Shown here: positions 32,965 to 45,636 of the stretch, piece by piece
How the letters are laid out: every line of letters starts with the position of its first letter
Position numbering within the stretch: position 1 is the stretch's first letter
From: Pyropia yezoensis
Lineage: Eukaryota; Rhodophyta; Bangiophyceae; Bangiales; Bangiaceae
Assembly (NCBI GenBank): GCA_009829735.1
Contig: CM020619.1
Span: 6,278,083-6,342,082, forward strand
DNA: 64,000 nucleotides
Direction: 5' to 3'
Notes under the pieces: generated by a model
What the model was told of the DNA's origin: nothing
What the model saw: the letters and a program-made list of their open reading frames with translations, nothing else
The model's database searches: none
Program-made: the position numbers and the translations under genes

Positions 32965-35900
32965 AGGAGGCCTTGATGGCACTGGCCGAAGCTGACCTCG
33001 ACCACCTTCCCCCTTCGGTAGCCGAAGGGGTACGACGAATCTTGAAGAAACACGGCGTCATGTGGACAGGCGGAGCCTTTGGCACCATTGGGGCAACCGA
33101 ACATCGTATAGACCTGGTACCAGGGGCACGACCCGCCCGGTCGCAATTGCACCGAGCGGGACCTATGCAACGAGAGATCGTTGATGGGGAAGTAAAGAGG
33201 ATGAGTGAAGCCAAGGTGATCCGACCCTCTATGTCAGAATGGGGTGCACCAGTCGTCATCGTGCCGAAGAAGGATCTAACCCCTCGGTTCTGCATCGATT
33301 ATCGACTCTTCCACTTGGTTACTAAGAAGGACTCATACTCTTCACCAAGGATGGACGAGTGCATCGGCTCCCTGGGGGAGTCCACAGTGTTTACCACTAT
33401 CGATTGCATTGCCGGGTACTGGCAGATCCCAGTGGCGGAGGAAGATATCCCCAAGATAGCGTTTGTCTGTCACAGTGGAGTGTACGAGTTCCCAAGGATG
33501 CCATTCGGACTGTCTAACGCACCCGCCACATTCCAGCGGGCCATCGACATTGTACTGTCGGGAGTGAAGTGGCGCAACTGCCTAGTGTACCTCGATGATG
33601 TCATCGTATTCTCGCGTAACATGGATGACCATGTCCAACATGTCGACGAAGTACTCACCCTTTTGAGGAATGCCGGGGTAACCCTGCGACTTAAGAAGTG
33701 TGCCTTCTTCCAACAGACTGTCGCATATCTGGGTCACCAGATCACCCCAGGAAAACTGGGTGTACTCGAAGCCAATACCCGGGCACTACGGGATGCCCAA
33801 TACCCGAATACCCAGACGCAGCTCGAGAGCTTCCTGGGAATGTGTAATGTATACCGACGGTTCGTCATGGACTTCGCTCGGATAGCCAAGCGCTTAACGG
33901 TTCTGACAAGCAGCACCTTGCCTAAAGTATTTCAACCTCTCTCGCCCACCGAGGAGGAAGCATTCGGGTCGCTGAAGCAAGCTCTGCTGTCCCCACCCGT
34001 CCTTGCGTTGCCGCATAGACGCGGAACCTTCGTCACCGATGTCGATGCATGCGATACCCAGGTGGGATGCACCTTGTTGCAGGGAGAGACGCTCATCGGT
34101 ACCGGTAACGCTATCCCAGACCTACATTCAGTTGGACACTTCAGCCGGACACTCAACCCGGCTGAACGCAACTATAGTGCCACCGAGCGCGAATGCCTCG
34201 GAGTGATCTGGGCCGTACAGCTGCTCCGTCCGTACCTGGAAGAGTCCAGGTTCATTGTAAGGTCCGACCACGAACCCTTATGATGGCTTCTCAACCTTGG
34301 TGACAAGGATTCCGACAGCCATGGCCGGCTAGCCCGATGGCGGCTCAAGATGGCCGAGCACGACTACCGAACCGTGTATCAGGCCGGGGCCACACACCAT
34401 CTGGGAGACGCTCTATCCCGCCTCGACACATCGAGCGGGGATAACCGACCGGTGGACGAGTACATCCCGGTTGTACCGGCGAGCATGGTGGGCAATGCCA
34501 CCCAAGGTATGGTTGACCATACCAGGGAACATACCACTTTCCCTCTGACCCTCGCGGACTTCCGCGAGGTGCAAGCCAATGACGATGACTATAGACGCCA
34601 CCGCTCTGACCTCCTGGCCGGGACGGCCGGCATCTTCTCCGAGAATAAGGATGGCCTCATATACCTACGGGCATCCGCCGACGGACGGCATCAAGTTGTG
34701 GTCCCCGTATCCCTACGGCGAGCCGTGATGGAACGGGAACACGAGAACCCTGCAGCTGGACACCCGGGGGGCTCACGTATGTTCGCAGCCATGCGAAGGT
34801 TCTTCTACTGGCCAGCAATGGCCGTCGACGTCGTCGACCATGTGCGCCGGTGCCACCCTTGTGCAGGTAACCGTACGAGTCCGCATAGGCGGGCATCTGC
34901 TATGAAACTCTCATTACCCAATGGGCCCAACGAGCAAGTCGCCATCGACATACTCGGGCCGTTTCCGGTAACGGAAGAAGGGAACAGGTACTTCCTGGTC
35001 ATGTCCGACCGCTTTACGAAGCTGTCACGAGCAGCAGCCATTCCCAACGACACGGCATACACTATCATGAACGCAGTGGCTGACCACTGGATCAGTGCAT
35101 ATGGAGTAATGAAGCAACTTCTCTCCGATAACGGAGCTAACCTGACATCGACATGCTGCACCAAGGTCATGGGCGTGTTCGGTGTCGAACCTCGTCGGGC
35201 TTCCGACTACCACCCACAGAACAACGGACAGGTGGAGCGGTTCAACCGGACCATCCTCAAAATGCTACAGTGCTACGTGGCTGAGCACACGAACACTTGG
35301 GACAGGCTCCTGTCCGTACTCACCCTGGCATACAATGCCAGGCCACACCGGAGCACGAACATCGCCCCACTGGAGTGGGTCATGCCGCTTGGCGTGGGAA
35401 ACCTAACTCTGCCACCGGGCAGCTGCACTCGGTATGATACGCCGAAGGGCTGACCGGCTGAACGGATCCACCTGGCGTGGTTACCCAAGCTATCGTGGAT
35501 GATCCCAAAGCTCAAGGGTGCCCTTGACCGAACTCAGCTTCGTTACAAAATGAACTTCGACGCCCGACTACGGGTACGCAACGCGACCCTGGTAACAGGT
35601 GACTGGGTGTATATCCGACACCAGAAGTTCCGAGAGAGCGAGCTCATACAACCGGTCAAGGGACCGTACCAGGTCCTACACATAGATGACCACTCCATCA
35701 TCCTCCACTGCGATACGGAGATACAACGCATCATCATGAATGATGTCACACCGGCACGGAAGCCGGAACAGCCGCAGCCGGTACCGGCTGGGTTGCTTCA
35801 TGCAGCTCTTAAAACCCACCGGTCAGATGACCCGGTGGGTCCGGATGGAGTCCCATACCAGATAGAGATCATAGTCGAACATACCGACCCAAACCTACCA

Positions 35901-36043
35901 GAACCCTGGTACGTCAAAGTAATGTGGGTCGGATACGACTCGCCGACCTGGAAACGGGCGGATAAAATGCCCCTCCAGCTCCTTATGCCATACATGAGGC
36001 GACGCCGCCTATTGTAACAACCCAACCGACACCGACTGTGGGT
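32965..36043 (+). mobile_element. pol: A2: pol part, separated from its 5' half
   Basis: A-family pol resumes at AGGAGGCCTTGATGGCACTGG, exactly where A2 was split by B. It holds RT (FCIDYR, IDCIAGYWQIP, YLDD near 33595), RNase H (VDVDACDTQVGCTLL, SDHEPL), and integrase zinc-binding residues ending CHPCAG near 34860. The integrase core (VAIDILGPFP, LSDNGANL, DYHPQNNGQVERFN) and a chromodomain-like end (VMWVGYDSPTWKRA) follow. It is close to A1 pol throughout. The element is cut at about 36043, shortly after pol, so its antisense ORF and 3' LTR are not here. It is broken, with about three interruptions. Confidence 0.85.
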
Positions 36044-36052
36044 CCTCCCGAA

Positions 36053-37063
36053 GCAAGTCTTGTGAAATCTGGGTTGTAAGTTTGCTTGCCTTGGACTTGA
36101 ACCCAAGACACCATGGATGCACCAACCCCAGGGGGTGTCAACCCGGCCAGTCCGGGCTTGGGCTCGAACGCACCGACCATGGAAGCTTGACCCGAGCTTA
36201 CAGCGTTTGTCACGCAAATGCGCGAACAACTCGAGGCTCGCAAGATGGAATCAGCGGACGCTAAGCAGCAACTGTCCGAAGCCAAGGCCAGGGCCACAAC
36301 TAACGGCATGAAATCCGCGAGGCCGAACAAACGCGTGGCCTTCTCCGGTAAACCTGGGACGGTTGAAGCGTGGTGCTCGCATACGGATATCTATGTGCGA
36401 CTGAGTGACCCCGATGATGCGTGCATTATCGCTTGCACCTTCCTCGACGGTAAAGCGATTGACTGGTGGAAGGTCTACAGTCAGACTACAGCTTTCCCGA
36501 ACTGGGAATACTTCCGTTCTGCGCTAATCTGACGCTTCAGTCCACTGAACAGACACAAGCGGCACGAGACAAGCTGCACTCGTGGCGCCGAATGAAAGAC
36601 GTCGAAACGTTCAACAGGACGATTTTGAGCGTCCTCTTGGACATCCCTGACATCACTGAAGCCGAGAATATTGACCGATACACCGGAGGCTTCAAGCGGG
36701 ACATCTGGCAGGCTCTTTGTCTAAAGACCTAATCAGATTTTGAATCTCTCATGACTGACGCTCTGCGCGTGGAGGCTGCCAAGGCTGGTGCCTCGACGCA
36801 CGTCGGCGGCACGTCTGCGAAGCCGTCCACGACGGGTGTCACTCCCGTGGATATCTCCAGCATCAAGTCGAGAAACTCACGCCTGAAGAGCGTCAGCGCT
36901 ACATGCGCGAAGGTCTCGGCCTCCGCTACCGTAAGAAAGGACATATGGCCTAGGACTGCCCAAAAGGCCAGCGGAACTGAAGCAGCAACCGTCATCAAAC
37001 CCGGTGCCAGACGCTTCTTCGGTTCCTGAAAACATGTCGTCACTATTTGAAGGTCCGCGTCTA
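36053..37063 (+). mobile_element. gag: D2: chromovirus leader and gag
   Basis: The sequence changes from A2 to a new leader near 36045, followed by ATGGATGCACC at 36113. Gag parts include KRVAFSGKPGTVEAWCSH, LDGKAIDWWKVYSQ and WRRMKDVETFNRTILSVLLD, typical of Retrotrans_gag capsids. The zinc knuckle region is decayed. It jumps at 37063 into the middle of reverse transcriptase, so the protease and early RT are absent at this joint. It is a broken fossil with several breaks. Confidence 0.7.
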
Positions 37064-37399
37064 AACGAAGGCTTCTCTATGGAGGACTACAAGGTCCAAG
37101 CCATTCGATCATGAGCAACGCCATAGAGCAAAAAGGATGTGCAATCCTTCCTCGGCATGGTCAACTTCTATCGTCGATTTATTAAGGGAATGGCATCCGT
37201 GGCTGCACCTCTCACAAGGCTCACTGGGAACGTCGATTTTGAATGGAACTCTGACGCCCAAAGGCTTTAGAGCAACTACAAACCCTGACGACAAGTGCAC
37301 CAGTACTGAGGCCATTCGACAAGAGGTACCCAATCTTTGTGTCCGCAGATGCCAGTGGGTATGCTGTTGGCGCTGTCCTTGAACAAGTTGACGGAGAAG
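37064..37399 (+). repeat. 336-bp direct repeat, copy 2
   Basis: Nearly identical to 30364-30699 without gaps. Most of the few differences are G-to-A or C-to-T type. See copy 1 for its meaning. Confidence 0.85.
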
Positions 37400-39257
37400 A
37401 ACGACGCCCAGTGGCCTACTTCTCATTGACGCTGAGCATCCACGAACAGCGCTACAGTATCCGTGAGCCCCAATTGCTCGCAGTAGTACAAGCCATTCGA
37501 CACCGGCACTGCTACCCCCATGGAAGACTGTTCGAGGTGCACACCGACCATGAGTCCCTAAGGTACCTGAAAACCCAAGAGAAGCTCAACGACCGCCAAG
37601 TCAAGTGGCTAGAGCTGTTGGAGCAATTCGCTTTCAAGATCATCCCCATCAAGGGCACATCCAACCCCGTAGCTGATGCTCTTTCGAGGCAACCACAAGA
37701 AGCCCCCGACAAGCACGCTCCCAATCAAGATCTCCCTAGTCGCGTGCTAACCAGGACCACCAAACACCTACCCAAGAAAACTGAAATCAACAACCTCATG
37801 ACCATAAGCCAAAGTGATCAAGACCTTGCCACCCTAGACCAAGAGTACAACGCGGACCCCGACTTTGCCGACCTAGTCAAAGACCCGGTATCTCCCTACC
37901 GGCTTCACATGAAGTTGTTGAAGCGAGGTGACCGTACGTGCAACCCCGTTGGTACTCTACACCAGAGACTACTCCATGACTACCACGACTTCCCAAGCCA
38001 AGGCACATGAGACTCAAGAAAACCACCAACGCTATTGCTTCCAAATACAACTGGAAGACGACGCGGAAGGACATCCAAAGATATGTGCAATCATGTAATT
38101 TGTGCCAGCGGAACAAGGCTGGCACCCATTCACCTCTGGGTCACCTCGAACCATTAGATCCACCGAACCAGCGATGGGCAAGTGTCTCCATGGACTTCAT
38201 CACCCCTCTTCCACTGACCCCAAGGGGCCACAATGGCATTTACGTCATTGTAGCCAGACTGTCGAATATGATTCGACTAGCACCAATGAAGTCCGACTGT
38301 ATTGCACCAGTCGTAGCGCAACTCTACTGTGATCACGTCTACCATCATCACGGTCTACCATCCGACGTCGTCTGCGACCGAGACCGTATATCTTCTCGAA
38401 CTTCTGGCAGTCTCTCACCGCAATTCTCAAGGTCAAGATCAAGGCATCTTCGGCCTATCATCCCCAGACGGACGGACAAACCGAGATCATAAACAAGAGG
38501 ATTGAAGAAATCCTGCGAAACTTCGGGAACCATCACCAGGGCGATTGGGACCTCTTCGTTGTTGCTGCAGAAGTAGCTTACAACCGGTCACCAAATGCGA
38601 TCACGACGTACTCCCCATTCTTCCTCAACTATGGGTTTGAACCGAGGACGGTACCTGTGGACATCCACGACAGCGAGGAATCGAACCTACCAGCAGTCCC
38701 AGATTGGCAAAGCAGTCTGAAAGAAGCTCAGGAGACGGCCACCACCGCCATCAAGAAGGCAAATGAGACACGCTCGACGTACGCTATCCGCCGACGCCGA
38801 CTCTGTACGATCGCGGTCGACGATGTCGTGCTCCTGAGCACCAAGAACCTTATGCCGAACGCCTTCCAAGGCGCTCGCAAGTTGACGCCCAAGTTTTCAT
38901 GACCATACCGAGTCACTGAAAGCATCAGCGATGTTACGTTCCGTCTGGATCTTTCTCAAGCGGTCCTTGATCGAAAGGTGCACACCGCCTTTCACGCCAG
39001 TCTACTGAAGCCGTTAAGCGCTGATCCGTATGGTCGACTTCCTCCCGCTCCACCTCCGGTAGCTTTTCCGGACGGTTCGGTTGAGTACGAAGTGGAATCC
39101 ATTATACGGTCACGAAAACGCCGTGGACGACCGCAGTACCTGGTCAAGTGGAAAGGCTGCGATGTCAGTGAGAAAACCTGGCTAACCAAGCAAGACCTCG
39201 ATAATGCACCTGAGGCTCTCGGCGCGTTCCTTCGGCGCACGTCCTAATGGTGGGAGG
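37064..39257 (+). mobile_element. pol: D2: chromovirus pol from RT end to chromodomain
   Basis: It begins with the second copy of the 336-bp repeat. RNase H follows (FVSADASGYAVGAVL, TDHESLRYLKTQEKLNDRQ, VADALSRQP). Integrase has zinc-binding CNLCQRNKAGTHSP, then SMDFITPLP and later parts of the core. The C-terminus at 38978-39247 is a clear chromodomain (VEYEVESIIRSRKRRG, QYLVKWKGCDVSEKTWL). Chromodomains direct integration to particular chromatin. A purine-rich AATGGTGGGAGG precedes a TGTAAAGATT start of a likely 3' LTR at 39258. It is broken, with several interruptions. Confidence 0.8.
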
Positions 39258-40311
39258 TGTAAAGATTTACCCCATAATCCCATGCCTCATACCTGAGAGA
39301 TAATATCTGGGACCTCTCCTTACAGATCCTGCCGAACCAACTCCTGGCAACATGGATCAGTTCCTTGTATTGTGGGGCATGATGCGGTGTACCTTCCAGA
39401 CTCAGCATGAGTCAGCCACTGTCTCACGGTGTCTGCCGGCCGCACGACAGCAGCCATCGACAGCCCATCATGGCCTGTCAAAAGGCGCCATCTTCAGCAC
39501 CCATGAAGACCCACACCTGCCACAGCTGGCGAGTCCGATAGAGAGTCCTCGCTGCAGCATTGCAGCGGTGTGACTGGCTAGCCGGCTGGCCGATTCGGTC
39601 GACTCGATCGAACCGTGCTTACACGCCTCTGGGACAAGCGGACCGACTGGCGTCTAGGGCGGGCTGGGGCGGCGCACTAGGCGCCGCACACCGGATCCCT
39701 TCGTTTGGGGAGAACTGAAGCTGCACTCCTTTAGTGCACACGCCCGCCCATGCTTTGTTCGGAAAGCCATGCTTTGTTTTAGAGTGGTTTTGTGCCTACC
39801 GGTGGCGCGATGGGTAAACGCATGCATTGGGGCACCTTGGGTGCCACGACGCGAGTATATAGTGCGTGGGTGTCGGCGCCACCGGGGGAGACCGGAGGGG
39901 CAACCACAAACACAGACCAAAGACGAATTTAACCCTTAGAACCTCCCTCGATCCCCACTGACGTCGCGCCGTCCTCTTCCCCAGACCCACGACCGTCACC
40001 ACCTCCATCCTCTTCCCCGCACCCTGTCGCAATATTGGCTGGCACGGGTCGCTGACACCATTAATGTGGCAGTATTGACCCCAGGTTTGAGGCATCGCGT
40101 GCCATGCAAGGGACGGCAGGCAGCTAGTCTGACCCGTTTCTCCCCTTGCATTTGGGTTTATATTCCCTAAGTTAGGGATAGTTAGCTTAGTAGTAAGTCC
40201 AACTTGGACTTCAGAGTTTTCTGCACTTTATGGTCTTGAATTTTCGTGTGGCCCGGTGGGCAGGTGCTGGGGTGGGAGATTCTGGGTGGCGAGATTTTGA
40301 GGGACCCTGGG
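39258..40311. other. Probable D 3' LTR and unassigned DNA
   Basis: A TG start after a purine tract at 39258 suggests that the D 3' LTR begins here. A possible end is GTGCTTACA near 39624, but no second copy is present to confirm it. The remaining 700 bases up to the E LTR show no gene. Near 40150 is an AT-richer patch with TTATATTCCCTAAGTTAGGG. Confidence 0.4.
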
Positions 40312-41129
40312 TGTAAGGTGAAGCGCAGCGAAGCGCCGTCCGCGACAGCACACTCGTGCTCCCATGGTCGCTCGCTCGCCACCCTACGCCCACCCTCAAC
40401 GCACGCGCGGTACGACGGCGGATAACCTACTCAGTGTCGGTCGGTCGCGCGCAACACGTGCGCGCGAAGAAGACGTCCGCGAAGAAGACGGGTGCGAAGG
40501 GGATGAGCTTGACGTCGGTCGTTCTCGGGTTCTAGGGTTAAAAGGTGTTTATGTCGATGGGCTTGAGTCCTCCCTCCGTTCTCCACCCTCGGTCGCAGGC
40601 ACGCACGCTGTTATACCCTCTGGCACACCCCGCGGGTCGCTCACAGGGCCCTTGGCGTAGTCCCTCCTGTTTGCCACACCAGGTGGTCCGAAAACGCAGG
40701 TCAGCACTCGTCGTGGCGCACCCCCCTCTCAGAAGGGTCAATCGGAGGGGGTGGGCTACTCGCAAGATCGTTCTTGCATACAATAGGTAAGCACGTTACA
40801 CGCTCCCGAACGCTGTCCCAGAGGCTAGAAACGGGATATGCGATACTATTGGTTCCCGTCGAGCTATGGCAATTCCAGCACCATTATTGGCCTTCCATAA
40901 TGCGGTCCCAGGGCCACTGTAAGCCACGCATCCTGCCACGTGTCAAATGTATTCCTGGAAGATCTTTGGGGGATTCAAGATTCATCCGGAAGGCGTTCGA
41001 AGCTTTCGGAAGAATATAGAATCCACAGGATGCGGTCCGAAGAAGATCACGGATCAAGTACGGATGTAGTTAGCACGACATCAGTGGCTTGACGACCGAA
41101 TTGGATCAAGTAAGGATCGAACCCTTAGA
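40312..41129 (-). repeat. 3' LTR of E (818 bp)
   Basis: On plus coordinates it runs from TGTAAGGTGAAGCGC to CGAACCCTTAGA. The copy at 46746-47563 matches it end to end with no gaps. Several open frames fall inside but are shared LTR noise. Confidence 0.9.
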
Positions 41130-41146
41130 TCTCCCCCCCCTTAAGA
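41130..41146 (-). other. Polypurine tract of E
   Basis: On the minus strand CTTAAGGGGGGGGAGA lies directly before the 3' LTR and between it and the end of the chromodomain. Confidence 0.75.
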
Positions 41147-44100
41147 CGCTCCCCGCTTGTGGAACGCCCGGAGTAGAGCAGGAGCATGGAGGTCCGCCTC
41201 CGAGATCCATTGGTTCTCCGTGTCATCGTAGCCTTTCCATGACACCAGATACTGCGTACGACCGCGTCGCTTGCGGGAGCGCAGGATCTTGTTGACCTCG
41301 TACTCCACAGTGCCGTCAGTCAGGGCTACCGGTGGAGCCGGAACAGGGCGACGATCGAAGTTCTTGTCAGCCCTGTAAGGTGTCAGCAGGCGGGCGTGGA
41401 ACGCATTGTGTACCTTGCGTTCCAGGACAGTGGTGGGCAGGTCCAGTCGGAAGGTCACAGGAGTAACAGCCTCCGTGATGCGGTAGGGTCCCGAGTTCTT
41501 GGGCATCAGCTTGCGCGCCCCTTGATATGACTCAGGCATCAGGTTCTTGGTGCTTAGTAGGACGTAGTCGCCGACCTTCAGGTCGCAGGCACGCCGAGAT
41601 CGATTGGCGTACGCAGCTCGGTAGGCATTCGCTTGACGGATCGCGTCCGTTGCCGTCTTGTGAGCCGCGCTCAGAGATGAAAGCCATTCCGCTGCAGCAG
41701 GTACCTTGTCGTTCGTTCCCCGAATGAGGTCAAAGGGGGCAGTCTTGGGGTTGAATCCGTACGCCAGATAAAACGGCGTGTGAGTCGTAACGGAATTCGT
41801 GGATTGGTTTTACGCCACTTCCACGTCCGTGAGAAGCAGGTCCCAGTTCGATTGATTGTGGTCGACAGAGCAGCGCAGCACTTCTTCGATCTTCTTGTTC
41901 ATGATCTCCGTCTGTCCATCGGTCTGCGGGTGGTACGCTGACGATGGGCGCAGTCGCACACCCATCTTATCCATCAGCGCCTTCCAGACCTTGGACATGA
42001 AGACAGGGTCTCGGTCACTTAAGATGCTTGCAGGTAGACCGAAGTTTCTATACACGTGGTCGTAGAACAGCTTGGCCACGTGGGGCGCCGAGGCACCGCT
42101 CTTGGTCGCTGCTAGGCGTATCATCTTCGACAGTCGGTCGACGACGACCAGCAGACCAAAGCGCCCTCGGGCAGTCTTGGGTAGTGGTGTGATGAAGTCC
42201 ATAGAGACGCTTGACCATCGCTCCTTCGGTGGTTCTAGTGGTTGGAGGTGACCCAGAGGTGATTCCGTTCTGCTCTTATTGCGTTGGCAAGGATCACATG
42301 TCTGCACGTATTCTTTGACGTCTTATCTCAGCTTCTTCCAGTGGAACTTATCTACCAGGTTCTTGGTTGTCTTGCGAACTCCCATGTGCCCTTGGCTTGG
42401 CACATCGTGATGGTCATGGAGTACAGCAAGTCGGTGAGTACCAGCGGGGATGTACGTGCGGTCACCTACGAGTAACGACCCCTTGTCTATACGGTAGGGC
42501 AACACCGGGTTCTCGTAGAGTTTGGAATACTCGGAGTCCGCATGGTACTCACTGTGGAGCGTAGCGAGCTTGTCTGGGTCCGTCTCGAATGTCATGAGGT
42601 TGTTCACTTGTAGCCCATTCTAGGGTTCCTTGGAGGTCCGTGATTCTCCAGGACTCCTTGGTTCTTGTTCTTTCTCTGGTTCTTTGATTGTCCGTGGCTC
42701 TTTGGTTTTCCGTGGTTCTTTGGTTTTCCGTGGTTCTTTGGTTTTCCGTGGTTCTTTAGTTTTCTCGGGTTTGATGGTTGTTCTCGGTAGCGCCTTGCGT
42801 AGTACGCGCTCCAAGAGTTCCGCGTTAGCCTCGGATCGAGGTTCGACATTCTCGTCCTTCCTCGAGAGGGCATCCGCTACCACGTTCTTTGGTCCAGGCA
42901 CAAGCATGATGCGGAAGTCGTATTTCTCCAGCGTCTCCAGCCAGCGCACTTCCCGATCATTCAGCTTGTCTCGGGTTCTCAGGTAGCGAAGGGATTCGTG
43001 GTCGGTATGAACGTCAAAAGATCGTCCATGCAGGTAACACCGCCAGTTTCTGATAGCCTGAACAATGGCCAATGGTGCCCTTTCTCGTATGGTGTACCGC
43101 TGCTCGTGAATGTTCAGTGTCTGCTAAAAGAAGGCCACTGGGCGACGTCCCATACCGTCGTCCTGTTCTAGAACAGCCCCTATAGCGCAGCCACTGGCGT
43201 CCGTGGACACAATCACGGGCAGGTCTGGGTCAAACAGCCGCAGCACAGGCGCACTCGCCACTCGCTCCTTGAGCGTGCGGAAAGAATCTTCATGCGCTTT
43301 TGTCCATGCAAAGACGATGTTCCCAGTCAACTCCGTCAGTGGTTTAGCAATCTCCGCCATACCGCGTACAAATCGCCGGTAGACGTTGACAAGGCCCAGG
43401 AAAGACTGCACATCCTTTTTGGTCCTAGGAGTTGGCCACATCCGGATGGACTCGGTTTTTGTGCGTTCCATCTCAAAGCGATTCGGCGACACGACATGGC
43501 CGAGAAAATCGACGGATGTACGACCAAAATCGCACTTAGACAGCTTTGCATACAGCTTATGCTCTCGCAGCGTCGTGAGCACTTTCCGCAGATGAAACGG
43601 GTGCTCGTCTACAAACTTGCTGTATATCAGGATGTCGTCCAGGTAGGCGCAGACGAAGCGGTCGATGTATGGCCGGAGGACGTCGTTCATAAGATTCATG
43701 AGCGCCGACGGGGCGTTACACAAACCAAATGGTAAAAAGAGGAGCTCGAACAGCCCATACCGCGTTCGAAAAGCCGTCAGTGGGATGGACTCGGGGTCCA
43801 TCCGAATCTGGTGATAGCCAGACCGGAGATCCAGCGTCGAAAAGATCTTGGCGCTGCGAAGGTTGTCAAAGATGTCGTCAATACGTGGCAGCGCGTAGCA
43901 GCTCTTGATTGTCTGCTTATTCAGTGCCCGGTAGTCAATGCAAAGACGGAATCCCCCATCTTTCTTGACCGCAAAAAGTACCGGTGCACCCCATGGAGAA
44001 GTGCTTGCTTGTATAAAGCCCTTATCCAGCTGGTCGCGAATCTGCCGGAGAAGTTCTTCGCACTCCGCTTCGGACAGACGATAGATACCCTTTTTATGGG

Positions 44101-44881
44101 GTGCCGCGTCGTCCACGAGATCGATCTTGAACCGCTGCTTTCTATCAGGAGGTAGACCTTTCGGTAGGTCTTCGGGGAATACATCTTTGAACTCGTGTAT
44201 CGGCTTCTTCATTCTTGGGTCTTCAGTCGAGTGTTGAACGTCCGTGAAGTTAATCTCCAACGCAGCAGACACCTCGCTGGGTCTCAGGAAGATAGCAAAG
44301 GCAGGTTGGCCCCGCTTGAGAATCTTGGCCAGCTTCTGCTTGCTTATCAGCGTCTTCGACTTGTCCAGGGTAGCACAAATGGATATAGATTTGCCACCTT
44401 TCCGGAACGTCACCTTATTCTTGCGGTAGTTCGTCTGAACGTCGAAGTTTTCGTGCCATTTCTTGCCCAAAATGATGTCTTATTCAGTCAGCGGGCACAC
44501 GGCCAAATGCAGGTTCTCTTGGTAACGGCCGACTTTCAGCCTCACAGGTGTCGCAGTGGATGTCAACGGGTGACGCTTCCCATCAGGCATCCGCGCATAT
44601 TCAGTTGATGCAATGGTCTTGATCTTCAGCCGCTCAATCAGCTTCGTTGATGCAAAATTAATCATCGCGCAGTCGTCGAACAGGATCTTAGCGCGCTCCC
44701 CATTTACGGTCCCGATTGCACTTAGCAGACCGAGATGAGGCCGCTGAAAGGCCAATTCCGGAACTGGAGCGGGATACGTACCCGCAATCGGATCCTGCTT
44801 CAGTTCCGCCTCGCTTTTGGGCAGCTCCGAGCGAGGTGGCTTTTCTCCCGGCAGCGCAGACAATGTCCGTCGCGCATGCAT
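41141..44881 (-). pseudogene. pol: E pol region (protease to chromodomain)
   Basis: Reading the minus strand, a retropepsin-like region (GERAKILFDDCAMINFASTK) is followed by pre-RT (PEDLPKGLPPDRKQRFKID). RT has CIDYRALNKQTIKSCYALP, TLDLRSGYHQIR and AYLDDILIYSK (YLDD near 43640). RNase H has VSTDASGCAIGAVLEQDDG and VADALSRK. A repeated Lys/Pro/Glu-rich linker leads to integrase, with CDPCQRNKSRTESP, SMDFITPLPK and YHPQTDGQTEIMNKK. The chromodomain has VEYEVNKILRSRKRRG and QYLVSWKGYDDTENQWI. The RT-RNase H-integrase order and chromodomain define a chromovirus. It is related to D but a separate family. It is broken in about half a dozen places. Confidence 0.85.
42660..42765 (-). repeat. Tandem repeat coding (KTKEPR)n in E linker
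   Basis: Units of about 18 to 21 bases (plus strand GGTTTTCCGTGGTTCTTT) repeat four to five times and encode RKTKEP repeats between RNase H and integrase. The result is a charged, flexible linker. Such repeats expand by slippage and should vary between copies. Confidence 0.7.
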
Positions 44882-45633
44882 CTCTTTCGCTTCTCGAGGG
44901 TCAGACGCGTCACTTGCACAGCAGAGATATCCATCGGAGTCGACTCGGCCTTCGATGCTGCTTCCTGGTACGCGTTGCTTTGAGCGCTGCTACGATAGCT
45001 TCCGCGTTTCGCCGCTTCCACCTTCAGCGCATCCAGCATGAGAGTCCCCACAGATTCGTACTGCTTGGTGCACAACACTTCCCAGATGTACGACTTGAGT
45101 CCACGGCTGTACCAATCATTCTTCTCGGGCATGGTGATGCTCGGGATGTCCAGGACAATGGACTGGAAAGTCTTGTTGTATGTTGTCACGTCCTTGATCT
45201 GCCGCCACTTGTGCAGGAGGTTCCGCGCCGCTTGTTCCTTGTTCAGGAGGTTAAACCGATGCGTCATGGCATCGCAAAGACTCGGCCAATCCGGTACAGC
45301 GCTCGAGGCCGCATAAGACTGGTACAACGCAAACACCTGACCTTGAAGATAAGTCTTCGCAATGGCCAGGGCTTGGCCCGGATCCGTCCCAGCAAGATAC
45401 TGGTCCATGTGGGATACCCATGCATCCTCGGTCCCCAGCTTTCCGAAGAACGTGTTTGGCTTGTTCGGCTTGGGTCCACTTGGAGCTCGCACAACGTGTG
45501 CTTGCGTCGCCGTCAGCTGCTCCTTCAGTCTCGCCGTGTCGGCCAATAGGCTTTGGACATAAGAAGTAATTTGAGTCCATGCCTCAGGCGTCACAGTTGC
45601 AGAGCCTCCACCGCCGGCGTTACCGGACTCCAT
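44800..45633 (-). pseudogene. gag: E gag (277 codons, open)
   Basis: It starts at the ATG at 45633 (CCATGG context) with MESGNAGGGGSATVTPEAW. A coiled region (ADTARLKEQLTATQA) and a Retrotrans_gag core (KPNTFFGKLGTEDAWVSH, LLHKWRQIKDVTTYNKTFQ) follow. Near the end is a CCHC knuckle, CLRCREKSHLARSC. It forms the particle shell and binds RNA. The frame is uninterrupted, as expected for a recent insertion. Its ATG lies three bases after the stop of the upstream zinc-finger ORF. Confidence 0.85.
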
Positions 45634-45636
45634 GGC

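Noticed and set aside
40364-41019. Open frames of 80-100 codons repeated in both E LTRs
   Set aside because: They are identical because the LTRs are near-identical, and they show no protein-like pattern.
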